64,000 nucleotides of DNA from Onchocerca lupi (Eukaryota; Nematoda; Chromadorea; Rhabditida; Onchocercidae): assembly GCA_028564675.1 (NCBI GenBank), contig JAOVVO010000122.1, positions 90,464 through 154,463 on the forward strand, in the 5' to 3' direction. Below are positions 13,376 through 27,300 of this stretch, piece after piece. The stretch's first letter is position 1, and each line of letters opens with the position of its first letter. The position numbers and the translations under genes were made by a program. The notes under the pieces are model-generated. The model made no database searches. It was not told the DNA's origin and was given only the letters and a program-made list of their open reading frames with translations.

Positions 13376-16319
13376 TAGACTCGGCAAATAATTCAAAGCA
13401 GAAATCAAATTATTTGATAATCATTGAAAAAATTTAATGAACTTACTATATCAATTTTGGCATTTCTTTCATCATCCGTCTATCTAATAATTGTTAATCA
13501 ATTTACATATTGTATTAATGACAATATCATCGATTATGTGATTATCATATGATAAACTTTTATTTCTCAAAAAAAAAAAATACAACTTTATCCTTCATTT
13601 TTGTTCTTAAAAATAATGATTTGATAAAAGTTAAAGATATCGTAAAAAGTAATTAGAAAATAAGAGCAAAATATATTAATTGAAGTTTGCTTCCCATAGA
13701 CAGATGGATTAATAGCACTTAACAACAATTAAATTTCTTCATGAATTAATTAATTTGCATAAATTCTACATTTAATACTTTATTTTTAGCATTTAGTGCT
13801 TTCAATACATCTAACATTTTATTTTACATCGCAGTTCACATTTTTGGTCGTTGTATCTTGGCGATTCTTAGGACAAAAACATATGTACAGAAATATGTGT
13901 GTTTTTTTTTTTTTTTTTTGCATTAATGAAATTTTTCTCTGCTTACTTAACTTATTTAATTATTAGTAGCAGAATTTAAATTTTTCCTCAAAAATTGTTT
14001 CAAAAACATGCCAGAATTACTTTTGCAAGAAAAATATGAAGATTATTTAGAACAAAAACTCGTGATAGTCTTAAACTGTCATCGTTTAATAATATTATTT
14101 TTTTGATGGGATTTTAAAAACATTTATAATGCTAATCAATTATGCTAATGTGATTTTTAAATAGCAACACATAATTCAGCAAATAATCAATGAATTTCAC
14201 TTTGTCTTTTTTCATGTAAAATGACAAAAGAAAAAATGACAAAGATAAAGGGAACATTTTTCAATGCTCGAATTTTTGTTTTCATCTATGCAACAGCTCA
14301 AACAAGTTTGTAGCATTTGAGACGAAGAAATTTCATGATTAATGTCGTTTGAACTTTTCTTTCTTTCAATGATAATTATACCGTTGTCATCATTATCATC
14401 ATCATCATCTTTGCTATCATTTTTGTCATCATCATCTTCGTCATCATTATCACCATCACCATCATCGCCAACGTCATCCTTGTCATTTAACATCATTACC
14501 GTCATTACAAAACTGTTGTTTACAAGAAATGATTTAATCGCACTTTATGCCGCGATATTCATCATTTTTTAAAAAGAGAAAGAAAAAAGAAATGACTATT
14601 TTCATTTGTCATTTTCATTTTAGTTTGTGGTTAAAAGCTTTCTCTATTTTTTCTTCTTTTTTTTTTCAGTGTTGAGGAAATGAAATTTATTTGATAAAAT
14701 ACTTCAAAAAAAGATGACAGAATTTTCGGTGTCTTTTTTCTAATATTTTCGGAATTTCTTCATTAAATAATAGTTATTTTATTGTTCGCAATGAAAGAAC
14801 ATTCTTTTATTCTTAACATGTCATTTGATGTGTTGTATCTTACGCCACCAATAAATTGCTAGACATAATATGCGAAAAAGAATTATTTCATAGACAAAAT
14901 GATTTCTGATGCGTTTCTTCAATAATTTCATTTCTTATATCATTCATTTGAATTATTTTTATAAATAATTCATTTATCGGTGATGAATTCTGTCGTTTTA
15001 TCCTCGATATTGCTAATATTATTGAACATGAATAATTTCATTAATCTCGATTGAATTTGGTTTCGATTAAAATATAAACAAAAATATTTATTTACTTGCA
15101 TATTCATGATTTATTCACCTATTCTTTTGTATATTGGACAAGAAATGTTAAAAAATCAGTAATCGAAAAAAGCTGAACTTTGCTATTGTCACCACTTTGT
15201 TTTTATCAAACGTAAAAGTAGATTGATATAAAATAATGATTAATTTATTTTTGCTAGCATTATTTTTACTGCCAATAACTGTTTTTATCCGACAAGTTAA
15301 TTATTGCTCATCTTCTACAAACTTATCGTTTTCTTTTTCTCTTTTTTCCAGCTAAAATTTTCTCTCCCTCAACTTTTCTTTCAAAAAATATATATGAATA
15401 AAGAGAAAAACAATGATTATAAATGAATAAAAACAGATTACAATCTTAAAATTTTTGCAAAAGATTTTAATTTTATATTTAAAAAAAATATCACTGCAAT
15501 AGAATTTTTTTTCTGCAGAAGACAGTCAACTAATGATTGAAATTTTAATCCTGTATGTATAAATTTGTCATGAAACTATTGTCTGATAAACTAATAATAC
15601 CTGATTAAGTTCTGACTTCATTGATTTATTATATTTTGACCAGAAATGTCTATCTGTTCTAATCTTTCAACCCTGTCAAATGAGTGAACTGAATAGCCTC
15701 AAGTTTCAATATTTCTCAAACAAGGTTTATTAACCGGTTTGTTCTAATTGATCCCCTGATAGGAATTGATATATCGGTAGTTCGAATGATCCGATTACAT
15801 CATTCGTCCAACACTCGAAACAGTCATTATGGTTTATGTAAATCTTAACATACTTGAAATTTGCTCACATTTCTATAGTTCCTTAATAATTTAGGCCTTA
15901 TTCTTTCTCATAACTTAAGAAACTTTCTGATCTAATCTTTCAATTTATCATTGCTTGTTCATCAAGTTTGAATGAACAGTGATTTCGTTAGTGAAAAAAT
16001 CAATAACTAAATTTATTTCTCAGCAAAAGCAAATGCTCTTGTTGTTCAGAATTGCTATTGCTACTATTCTCTGCTATTGTAATTACAACTGCATGTCATA
16101 ATTCGATTAGTGTCATTAGCTGATAATCATCATTTTATCATTTTTGATATTTCCGATTATATCCGAAGACTGAACCTTTGTCAGTCAAGCTTACTGCAGT
16201 GTTCTTTTCATATTAATTAATTTTCATTTTCTGTTAGTCTGTTTGCAATTCTTTTTTTTTCCGGAAAATATTTGGGTACACAACTTTTCATTTTCCTTCT
16301 ATCCTAACTGATATATCTG
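13376..16319. other. Intergenic, eya to DUF4773 gene
   Basis: AT-rich with no recognisable exon. It carries an imperfect ATC/GTC trinucleotide tract at about 14383-14503 (listed separately) and several A and T homopolymers. The 3' UTR of eya should start it and the promoter of the DUF4773 gene should end it; I could not place either exactly. Confidence 0.6.
14383..14503. repeat. Imperfect (ATC)n trinucleotide tract
   Basis: About 120 bp of CATCAT, GTCATC and TTATCATC units. Read on the minus strand it gives an Asp-rich open frame and on the plus strand a Ser-rich one; both are by-products of the repeat and have no splice context. Confidence 0.85.
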
Positions 16320-19300
16320 ATGTTAACAGCAGTTATTGTCATATTCTCTCTGCTAATTACAGCTAATGATGCGCGTATTTCACATATTCGAAAAGTAAGT
16401 TACCAATTTTAATTCTCTTCTTTCATTTGAAACATTTCATTTTAAATCAAATATGTTAAACGTGAAAATACGAGTGTGGTTATTGCAATCACAGATCCTG
16501 TCAAAGGAAGTGAGTACGGTAATGGAAACTGATGCGATGCCACATTTATTTATTATGAAAAAGTAAATAGCATGTTTAATAACTTAACTAATTATTGGGA
16601 AAAATTTAATAACTCAACTAATTGTTGGGAAAAACTTAATAACTCAACTAATTATTGGGAAAAATTCTTGCATAATTCGAGCTTTCAAAAAGAAAAACTT
16701 GATAGATAGATGCGATGAAGGAGAACTGAATCTTATGTAAGTTTTGTTTGCAACTATCATCGGAGATATATTGAATAAATTGCAAAATCATGCGTGCCAA
16801 GCATGCAATTTTGCTTAATTGATGCAGTAGGATTATTGCATTTGTTTAATTAATGAATATTCACGTTTTACACGTAAATATCTAACATTACCTCGCGTGA
16901 ATATATTCAGCGTTATTTCATTACACGCTAACAAATAATATCCATACTGTTTTAATTTTAACAACTTTTGAAAATTTATTTTTTATAATTTTGGCATGAC
17001 TTATTAGAAGCAATAAATAAACAAATTTAAATATTAATTAATTAGTTGAAGTTGTCAGCACTTACTTTTTTCATATTTTTCACTTGAATATCACAAATCA
17101 ATCTGTATAAAATTTTGACACTTTGTGAATCTTATATTGGATAAACATTATTACACAAAGAAGATAATTTAGTTGTAAAATAATAAAAATAAATTTTTCA
17201 TATATTTCAATAAAATTGTTTAAATCAATAAATAATATCTAACTTTTTTGACAAAACTTCTATTGTAACCAAATTCTAAAACTTTGATAATTTTCTTATT
17301 ATTTATAGCAACTTCTGCAAATTTAATAAACTAACTGATCAATGCAATTTAGGCACATTCATATTTGGATCTTCATATCAAACTTTCACCAACTGATGAT
17401 ACAATAATCTGTGAAAATGATCCACCTTGTTCGATACCATATGCTATTTCCGTCTTATATTCTCCCAATCATTTCGATTTACAGGTATTTTCATTTGTTT
17501 TTTTTAATTTCTTCTTTTTTTTTGCACTCATTTTCCTATTATCTTGACTATATCAAGTATTTCTAAATTAAACAAGGCACAATTACGGCTAAACAAGTAG
17601 TTAAGAAGATAATAAACGAATCATCCTATATTAAATGGATGTATAATCGATACTAAAGAGATGCATTTCACGAAGTAAACGGAGAAAAATAATTGTGTGT
17701 AAATGATGTGTGAAAGATTTGATACGATGAAATTTTTTAAAATTCAATGACAATTTTAAGTAAATATTCTAAAGATGTTGAAATATTAAGTTTTTCTCAA
17801 TCAATTTCAGTACTGAATAATCAGTAATCATTTCTTCGGCGATTTTAATTTTGCTTCATTTTATTTTTTTTTAATACAATTAAATTAATCAATTAATTAT
17901 TTGGAACATAACAGATTTAAACAGATAGGGATTTGTGAATGATTTAATTTCGAATTCAAATAATTATATTCATAGGAAGAAGTCAACATAAAGATGAGAA
18001 AAATGAATAAATTCTTCTACCTAAGATCAAATGATTACTACCCATTATTAATTTAATTTATATTAGATATATCTGTCGTGAATATTTCTGAATCGTTGTG
18101 AGTGATGTCGATCAATAGCAAAATACCACCAGTGAGTGCAGTCGGGTTGGGCTAAGTTGGGTCAAATCGAATTGGTTGAGCGGCATCCAGTCGAGCTGGG
18201 CTAATTTGTGTAGAGTCGGGTTGATTGAGTTCCGTCCACACCATATTATAAAATCATCATTTGAAGAAGATAGCTATTTTCCTAATAAAACAAGATTTAT
18301 ATGTATTAGAGATGGGAGTGGTTTACATTAAACACTGGAAATTGTTAAGACCCGAGTACAAAATGAGCATCGTAACAATATCTGACGAGAAGATTAGGAT
18401 GCGAATTTGGACAAAAATATGAAATTTAGATGATATTGTGAGCGATTGATGGCAAAGACATTTCCTGTATGACAGGAATACAAAGATATTAGCATAGATA
18501 AAAGCAGAAAAAGTATGGGAATGCAATGGGAAATAAATCTAAGGAATGTAAATGATTCACAATGTTGGTTACATCCCTTTACAGTGAGGAATTCATTTAA
18601 TTATTTATTTGTTTGGTATTTGGTTGCAGTCTCGCGATATCGAAATTCGCGACAATATCAGTAATTCAATACGTAATTCCAAATGAACTAAAGGAAGAAA
18701 TATTGAAAGGAGAACTGAATGGAGTAATGAATAAAAGCATTTCTTGATAAGAAAAGATACTTTGAAATTTACAAAAAAGAAATATCAATAGACATTGCTG
18801 TTTGTAAATTTGTTTTATTCAAGGATTTTACTGATCTTAAGATAACTTAAACTTACGCTTACGTTTAATGTAAGATTTAACATCGTAAAAATTATTGTTT
18901 ATAATGATTCGAAAATTAAGACTGTGATTTCAAAAGTTTTCTTATTAAAGACAAATACTGTATTGAATTTTAAAAAGTATGGAAAGTTTGAATTCAAGTT
19001 AATTAAAGATACGTTTCGACAAGTTTTGATTATAAATTTTGGTTGATATTATTGAAAAGGAACTTCGTTTTTCCAAATTATTATTTTATTTAAAATTCTG
19101 GAATTTGTTTTAAAAAGATAAGTGTTTATTATTGCTATTTTCTTATCGATAATGAGAGCCCAATTTTTACATTCAATTACTCATTAATCATGTTATAATG
19201 ATTTTAAAAAATGATAAAGATAATGGTGGGTTTTTTGTGCAAGAAAAAAATTGAGTTCAAAGATGATTATTTGGAAACATCAAAAATTTAGTTAAGATAT

Positions 19301-22300
19301 TAGGAATGAATAAATTATAAATACTATAAATAATATGAGTAATAAAATATTATTAATATATTACGAACATTATGGTCAATATAAAAGATATTCTGAAGTG
19401 AACAAATCATTCAGATAATGTGAGATGATTATTGACATAATTTCAGAGTGTGATGATGCAAGATGGTGGATTGTTAAGGCATAATCACAATCGCTTTAGC
19501 GATTCAACAGTAATACGATTAACAAAAGCGATGAAATTACATAACGGCAAAATATATTTAGGATTAAGATTTTTCGATTTACCCATTGGCATGCAAGGTT
19601 AAATCATTCAGTATTTCATTTCAGTAATGAATTGCAAACATTTTTATAATTTTTACACAAACATTTCATTGCGAATTAAGAAATGATTGATTGTATTAAT
19701 TGATAATAACATGAAGTGATAATGTAAAATATCGACTAGTTATAAAAATTTCAAACGTTTTCTAGAATATGGTAGTGCTCACATAAAATTAGAATGATAA
19801 TATATGCAGTAATGTATTTGATTTAATAATAATAATAATCACGTTACTTACGCAATAATATACATGATATTTTGGATTTTTACAAAATTACCAGATTTTA
19901 TACATACATGGACTCGTTTTTTTCATGTATAAGCTCGTTTTCATTCCATTTAGATTGAGAAAAATGATCGCTCGTTGATCCGTTTCAGACTATGTTATTA
20001 TGGATGTAATGACGGTAATTGAAAATGGTGTAAAAGGAAAATTGGAAATGATAACAAAAGACTATCGGCTTCATATCCATGCTACAAAAGAGGTGGAAGT
20101 GAATTATGGTAAGGAATTAAAAAAAAAGAAGTAAATGAATGATGTAATCTAATTCCTTGCAAATTCTTTTTTTATCTCAATTAATTATTACGTACATTTT
20201 TTTTGTCCAAAATTGCTATAAAATTTTGAAATTTTTAACGAATAAAAAATGAGATTCTATGATTTGCATAAATTAAAAAAAAAAATGAACGAAAAAAGAA
20301 AGCTGAGAATTTGAAACTTTTGACGGAATTAAATAATTTAATAATAAAAGTAGTTTTTAGGCTCATTATCAAATTACATATACAATGATGTTATGAATGC
20401 AACAAACTGCGAATGCATTCCGAAAAATTGTGCATGCTGCATTAAGCTAAACATTGCAAAAATTGGTCTTAATGATTTTGGTATGTTTTTCATTTCTTGT
20501 TCTTTCAAATTTTTTGGCTTGATTACAATCAAGAAAATGATGACAAATGATGATACTTAATGGGAAATGAATCGATGAATTAAGATGTACTGGACAGTAT
20601 TGTATTAGCATGACAAGACTAAAGAAAAAAATGGAAAAGAAATATGAGAATTATGGAAATTTTTTTAAATCTATCTAATTTTCAAGTTGTTTATTCCGAA
20701 GAAAATTTTTATTTGGAATTTTTTTCATTTCTTTCTGAGATATGGTAGTAATAGTTTTGTAATATACTTTCACGAGATTACTTTCAATTTAAAAAGTTAC
20801 CGTTCATGCATTAAGCAGTTACTCTCCTTCAGCTTATTACCATATGAAATAAAATGAAACATGTTTACTCTATTATTGATATAATTTAAATTCAAATCTC
20901 AACATCAGTTTTTTGCGTTTCATAAAATCCTATAAATTACTATAAAAAAAAAACTCTTGCTCGAAAGGCATGAAGTTTGTTCAGTTTTACAATACTAATA
21001 TTTAATTCAAGTTCTGAAAATTTTCTTAATATTGGTTTATTAAGCAAAGTTCAGAAATAAATATTTCAGTTACTTGAAGTTAATGCAGACTTGAATCAAA
21101 TTCTTTTTGTATGTCAATATATTCCAAGATGTGCTAATTAAACGGAAGAGATCAGCCCAGCTAAATTGATAATTTTTTTTTTTTTAAGGATCAGAATTAA
21201 GTAGAATATCATTTCGTTAAATTATTATTTACCTACTCTCGCTATGCTGCATGATTCATACAGTATACTTATACTTGTTGACATCATACTGTAGTATATT
21301 ATTCTATAAATATGAGGAATCTACATCTTTTGATGCCATTTTGTAATACAGTACTCTGTAATATAATATAATATGTCTAAACTTACTGACCCAATACTGT
21401 GACATGTGCTACACTGTAATGAGATATTTCTGTACTTACTGACAGGATCTCTAATATATTTTATTATAACGAAATACAATATATTTGCTGATATTATATC
21501 ATATCAACATAATAGGACTTACCTCCTGATATTATATTATAACTGTAATGCAGTGTAATATGTTTATGGCATGATACTGTATTCCATCGTAAATAATAAA
21601 ACACAATATATCCATACTTACGATCATTATGTTGTAATGAAGTATAATGTAATACGGTAATTTTTCATACTACATATCAAGATCGGTCGAAAAATTATGT
21701 TAAGCGGAGAATTTCAGGTTGTGTAAATATAACATATGTAGCAGAAGATATCGGCATCCGTTTATCCTTTTCCATCAATGGCTATATTTATGTTTCGAAA
21801 GAGTTGTCTTGTTAGTTGCTGTTTTTTGTTCTTTTTTTTCTCTTTAGTTCCTCTTTTTGTTGAATTTCTCATTTGCTATAATCTGAAAACAAAAACGATG
21901 CGAAAATTATATTTTATTTTTCAAAACAAATGTTCCTTTCTGAAAAAGTGGAATATAATTCTCGAAATAAGCTGCATTATGGTATTTTGAATGGATAACA
22001 ATATGTAAAAATAGATGGAAATGAGTGACGAAAATCTTAAAATCCGCCTATATATTTAGTTTCCATGAATTTCTTTCCTGAAATAATTTTTTCTTCGTTT
22101 TTTGCGCCTTTTTTTAGTTTTTTCTTTGCAGTGCATAATCCACCGCCGTATTGCTTGTCATTGCCGTTTTTGAAGGAGTATGCTGCTATTTGTTTACGTT
22201 TACGTAATGTGAGTAAATTTAAGTTATGACACTTCTTAAATTTAAATATAATTGTTTTTATAAGAATTTTTAAGCGATATTTTTTAATCTCATTTGCAAT

Positions 22301-22473
22301 ACTTTAAAAATGAAAGTGAAGAGTTAATTAGAAATTTAATAGAAAATATGAAAACATTTTTTTAGCTAAAATTTCGGAAAACAACTCTGGACGGTTGCGT
22401 GGAATTAGAAGCCGAACTCTATCATGTTCATGTGGCCACGGCACATCTAGGATGTTTTTCTATACCAATCTAA
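16320..22473 (+). CDS. Secreted DUF4773-domain protein
   Basis: Exons 16320-16394, 16495-16509 (doubtful; could extend to 16518 or be absent), 17353-17484, 19447-19597, 19989-20108, 20361-20480, 21718-21810, 22132-22208, 22366-22473; about 296 residues. The start MLTAVIVIFSLLITANDA is a clear signal peptide, so the product is probably secreted. Residues about 23-178 are a region I do not recognise. A Cys cluster (CECIPKNCACC, about 180-190) opens the C-terminal domain, where CVNITY, HNPPPYCLSLPFLKEYA, GCVELEA and the ending HLGCFSIPI fit the Cys-rich DUF4773 family common in nematodes and arthropods; its function is unknown. A possible AATAAA lies at 22675-22680. The 1.2 kb intron 20481-21717 is full of degenerate repeats. 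DUF4773 is recalled by motif, not searched. Confidence 0.8.
16576..16665. repeat. Tandem repeat, 3 x 30 bp, in DUF4773 gene intron
   Basis: Three adjacent 30-bp units (16576-16605, 16606-16635, 16636-16665), each beginning TTAATAACT and ending TTGGGAAAAA plus one base. They differ at only a few positions, so the expansion is recent. It sits in the intron before the exon at 17353. Confidence 0.9.
18141..18238. repeat. GC-rich two-copy direct repeat in intron (2 x 49 bp)
   Basis: Copy 1 (18141-18189) begins GTCGGGTTGGGCTAA and copy 2 (18190-18238) begins GTCGAGCTGGGCTAA; both end TCCA. By my count they agree at about 35 of 49 positions without gaps. The block is markedly more G-rich than the AT-rich intron around it. 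Internal TTGGGT/GTCGGGTTG units suggest an older, shorter repeat. Confidence 0.75.
21230..21670. repeat. Degenerate repeat array in intron (CTTACTGAC / TACTGTAATATA motifs)
   Basis: About 440 bp in which phrases such as CATACTGTAGTATA, TACTTACTGAC, ACTGTAATG and GATATTATAT recur irregularly, roughly every 60-90 bp. It reads as a decayed minisatellite or a pile of small AT-rich elements. It lies just before the exon at 21718. Confidence 0.55.
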
Positions 22474-24339
22474 AGTTATAAAATGAAAAAAATCATTTTT
22501 GTTGCATTCTGTTGTGTTATACGCCTTTCATTTTTGCTAATTCAGATTTCAGGATTATTGCAAACATTTTTTGGAAGTAATTCAGGAATACGTTAATATA
22601 ATATATTTTACCTGTATTTAAAGAAGAAAAACTTATTCTGTTTTGGTTAAATATTTAAATTGGATGAGAAGAGAAATAAATTTTTGATTTTTTGCTTATC
22701 TCGTTGTTAAAATTTATAAGTATTAATTTATTGATTATTAAATGATGCAATAGCGATCGAATATTTAACCATTTAATGAAACATATTAACTTCTTTTTTA
22801 TTTACTATGATGATAATTTGGTATCTAAAATGATAATTTAGCTTGGTTAAAGTATGAATTATCTTTTCTAAGATATATCCAATTTTGAAACTTTTTAAAC
22901 ACTTATCTTCAATAATCAAAAAAAAGTATATTATGAACTGGCAAATTTTTATTTCGAAATAATTGATCTTATTTTTTGCATCTTTTTAGAATAAAATTAA
23001 TGAAAATCAAAACTAGCAAAGCTGTTCTGTTTCAGGAAGATATTGAATAAATGATTTGCAGAAAAGAAAGGTAAAATAATAGCAAATCATTAATTGTAAA
23101 TAATAACCATTATAACTGTCACTTAAGAATTGGCGTAAGGATGTAGTGATAATACTATAATTCTATTGATAATAATGGCGATAATGAAGTACGCAGAAAA
23201 CAGGAAAAAGAGGAAAAAACTGCAAATAATCATAATTAATTGTCATAAATGATTTCTTTAATATCGTCGAAATTTTCGATTTCTGAGTGAAAAATTTCAG
23301 AAATTATAAAATGAAACAAAGTTCTTTTCCTTCAAAAAGAAAAAAAAGAAAGAAAAACATACGAAAATCAGAGCATTTATATGCATATTTATTACCTTGA
23401 TTCGAATTAGCAGCTAAATATTTATAATTTTATAATTTGTAATCACGATTCATGATTTGCTTGATTTGCTAACTATCTTGACATGCTACCACTCTATAAA
23501 TTTATCAACAATCATAATTATATATTTATCTGCAATTTGAAATTAATATTTATAGTTATGATTAATGGTAATAGTATACTGCTGATATCGTATTCACTAT
23601 TAACCTTAGCAAAATAATGTTTCTAAAATCCTAATAATTATTTGCTAACAAACACAATTATAATTATGATTTGCTAAAAGCTATAATATCATCTATCAGT
23701 GCAACCATGATTCAGTATAAATTGTAATTCTGCTCAAGCTTATTAATCACAACTCAGCAGCAGTTAAAGTTCGATCTCTAATTTAAATATTAACAAAACA
23801 TATTTTCGAAAGAACAAAATCGCCATATAGAGTAAAAAAAATATTTCGTTTAGTATATAAAAAATATATCAAATTCAAATACCGAGAAATTCTGAAACAT
23901 CATTTTAAATTTTTCAATCCTGAATTTGTCGAGATCAATAACGTGATTAGTGACTCAAGACTCTGATAATATGTTTAATCTTCAACCTACAATTTTTTTT
24001 TCAAGGAAAAAGAGAAAAAGAAAAGAATTCCTGATAATTTTTTGAAATTCTGTTTTCGGAAACATGTGGAACACTTCGGGAAGTTTAACAAACAAAAATA
24101 TTTTGTCATTTTTAATCAATTTTCTTCATTACAGATATATTTCTATTCTAAATTATAATGGATGAATAAAGAAAGAGGCGCAATTTGAAATTTGCTGAGT
24201 AAATAACAATTACAATTTTATTAGCACTAATGATAGAACGGTTAATTAGAGATTTAAAAAATCTGAATAAAAAAATATGTTTAAATGCTATATGTTTAAG
24301 TATTTTACAAGGAATATGAATCAAAAATTCAATCAACAC
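22474..24339. other. Convergent 3' intergenic region
   Basis: Between the stop of the plus-strand DUF4773 gene and the stop of minus-strand AGA. It should hold both 3' UTRs. AATAAA at 22675-22680 (+) and TTTATT at 24217-24222 (AATAAA on the minus strand, about 120 nt past the AGA stop) are plausible poly(A) signals. I see no other exon; the rest is AT-rich. Confidence 0.6.
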
Positions 24340-27300
24340 TTAAATGCATGTTACAGACATAACTTTAACTTTCTTAAAATTTTGATTTTGCATACAAAAT
24401 TTGAAGGAATCCATGCCATGACATGCAGCTCCAAAGTGACCCTTTTTGTTGACTGCCACAATTGCGCCAAAAAAATTTGGATATTTGCGCGAGATGGCAC
24501 GAACTGTTATTTCAGCAGCTGCTGTCGGTGTTTTACCTTCGCGCATATAATGTACTGTTTGATAGCTATTTTTAAAATAAATTAAATATAGCATTAAGTA
24601 AGTCATTAGATATGAAATACTTCAGTTAACTATATTTAATCAAAGTAGTAACTAATTTTGCGATTTACTGAGCCAGTAAGTAAAGTGATGAAGTAGAAAT
24701 TATCCAAAAAATACCTGGAAACAAATCTCATCATAATATCACCATCGCCGGTACTTACCGCACCACCGATATCATTATCGGCATATGCACCAGCACCTGG
24801 TAACGGTGAATCACCTATCCGTCTGAAATTAAAACTTTAAAAAAGAATTAAAATGAATTTCCGAACTTTACTTTAATTGTTCATTTATAAATGCAACAAA
24901 TTTCTCGATTATAAAGACGTTCGGCAAAGTTACACTTGGCTCTGCAAAAAAAGTTCATGATTTAAGCCATTGAATCAATCTGATCAATCATTCGCTGATT
25001 TGAAATTGATAGTATTTTGGACTATCTGATCAATATCTAATATCTGTTAGGCTTGTTTGAAATTCCATGAATTGAGGTCAAAAAATTTCAACTACATATA
25101 AATATTTTTTAAGAAGTATTTTAAATCTATTTTTCTTTTTAATAACTATCAAATCAGCAATCCTTTTTAGAAGAAAATACCCGGGAACTTTATGATTAGC
25201 ACCATTGGTTGATGTACCAGCAGCAATATTATTTTCGAAATCAATAATGATCATTCCAATAGTATCGTGATTGCCACGATTAACCTAAAAATAGATTTAT
25301 ATTTTTGAAATTCTTTTCCAATTACTTTAAGTAAATCCTGAAATTTAATTTTACAGATCTAAATTTATGAATCATTTTTTTATATGAAATTCAATCCGGA
25401 ACCTTATCAAAAATTAAAAGTTGTGATAAATAACATAATAAAAACACATGGCAAATATAAATTCCACAATTCCAAGTAGACCAAGAGGCATTGCAACTTT
25501 TTAATTGGAAAAATCAAATGGCTCAAACAATCAAAAGACAAATCAGCACAGCAAAGAAATGTTTTTTTCAAGAGGTCAGTGATGACCGTGCAGGCTAGTA
25601 TATATTTGATATATGTAAATTAGATTATAAATATATTAAATAATTAGCTAAAAAACAGATATTCGGATGATGCGATTTCAGAAAGATAAAATACTCGGAA
25701 AAAAGTTTCACCTGCGATTGGCTATATATGAATTTGTTTTTGCTAATCGCAGGTTTGTACGGGCCACAAAACTTGTTCGGATTTGGTATTACATTCTAAA
25801 ATTAGCAAAATGACAAATTTATTTTGAGCTACAAACTTCCAATTTCTGCAAAATTAACAAATTTATTTGAGCAGAAAAAATGGAAAAAATCAAACAAAAA
25901 TTAGAATCAGAATTGAATTCTATGTCACAATAAAAATAAAATTTAATTATCTAAAAATTGGTAACAAAATGAACTTTTCTGTAATTCGGCTGACAATTTT
26001 CTTTGATCCATTTTTGATGAGCAACATATGAACTATTAGTGTACAATGATTCTCGTCTAAACCCCATGTCAGCAGCAAAATCGGCTGCTAAATTAAAGAA
26101 TAAATTCATCATTTCTTTAAATTTAAATTTAAATAATTTGAGCTTCGAAATAATTAATGGTAATAATATTTACAAATAGCAATAACAAACAAATTATAAA
26201 ACAGATGGACTACGTGAGAGATAGCGTAACACAATACGCTATATACTTTGTATCATGAATTATGTGATTTGATAATTCATACAATGATGATTTAAGGATA
26301 TTTCTTACAAAAATTATCAATGTCTTACTGATGATTATAATGTTTATTAATCATTAGTTCGAAAATTCAATTTATTAATTAGAATTAATTTGCTTATTTC
26401 ACCGAAAAAACTTTTTTACAGGCTCACGTTTTCAGCTCACGTCATTTACTTTTTATTAATATCGTAAATTACAACAATGCAACTATGGCATTAATAAAAA
26501 GTAAATGAACAGTAAAGTTTCCCATCGAAATTAACAAACCAAATTTTGATGAATAAACTGAGCTTAGAAATTAACGATTAATAAAACTACAATCATCAAT
26601 AAACATTCCGATCACCAATTGATGGTTTTTTGTAGGAATATCCTCGTACTATCATTATTCTAAAAGATGATCATTTAAAATCAGCAAATAGAACTAGAAT
26701 TTTTAATCTGTCTTTTTACTGTAGTCTATTGATTAAGTTAGATATTTGATGATGCATATTAAAGCTAGAAAAAATCTTACAGTTTCATTTAACTTTTTTT
26801 TTTTAAAAAAAAAAAATAATGGTTGAAAATTTTTATTAGAACAGGAATTTTTTCGAAAAAGAATTTTTACATAAAGTATGCAAAAATTCTAGTCTGTGAT
26901 ATACTGATTATTCTACTTTATCAACTTAATCAGTTAAAAGAAGAAAAGAAAGTAAATATACCGTGATCACCGACTAATATTGAATGCTTCGTATATTTCA
27001 TTACTGCATAAGCTACACGTGCCGCATTCTTGACATTTGGTAATGAACCAACAGCACCCATTTTATGACTCAAACTAAAAATTCTCTTTATTTTGTGGTT
27101 TTCTTTCTTTTTTTTCCTTTATAAAATAAAAAAATACAATTAATACTTATAGCAAATCAATTAAATGTTAGGTTTTAGCAAAGAACTAATTTCAAACTAC
27201 TCAAAATCTGATGTGTTTCTATTTAATCATAAAATGAATTTAAACAATCTAATTATTTAATGTAATAAATGAATAATCACAGAATAATTACTTTAATGAA

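Noticed and set aside
14212..14572. Asp-rich (minus) and Ser-rich (plus) open frames
   Set aside because: They are translations of the ATC/GTC trinucleotide tract.
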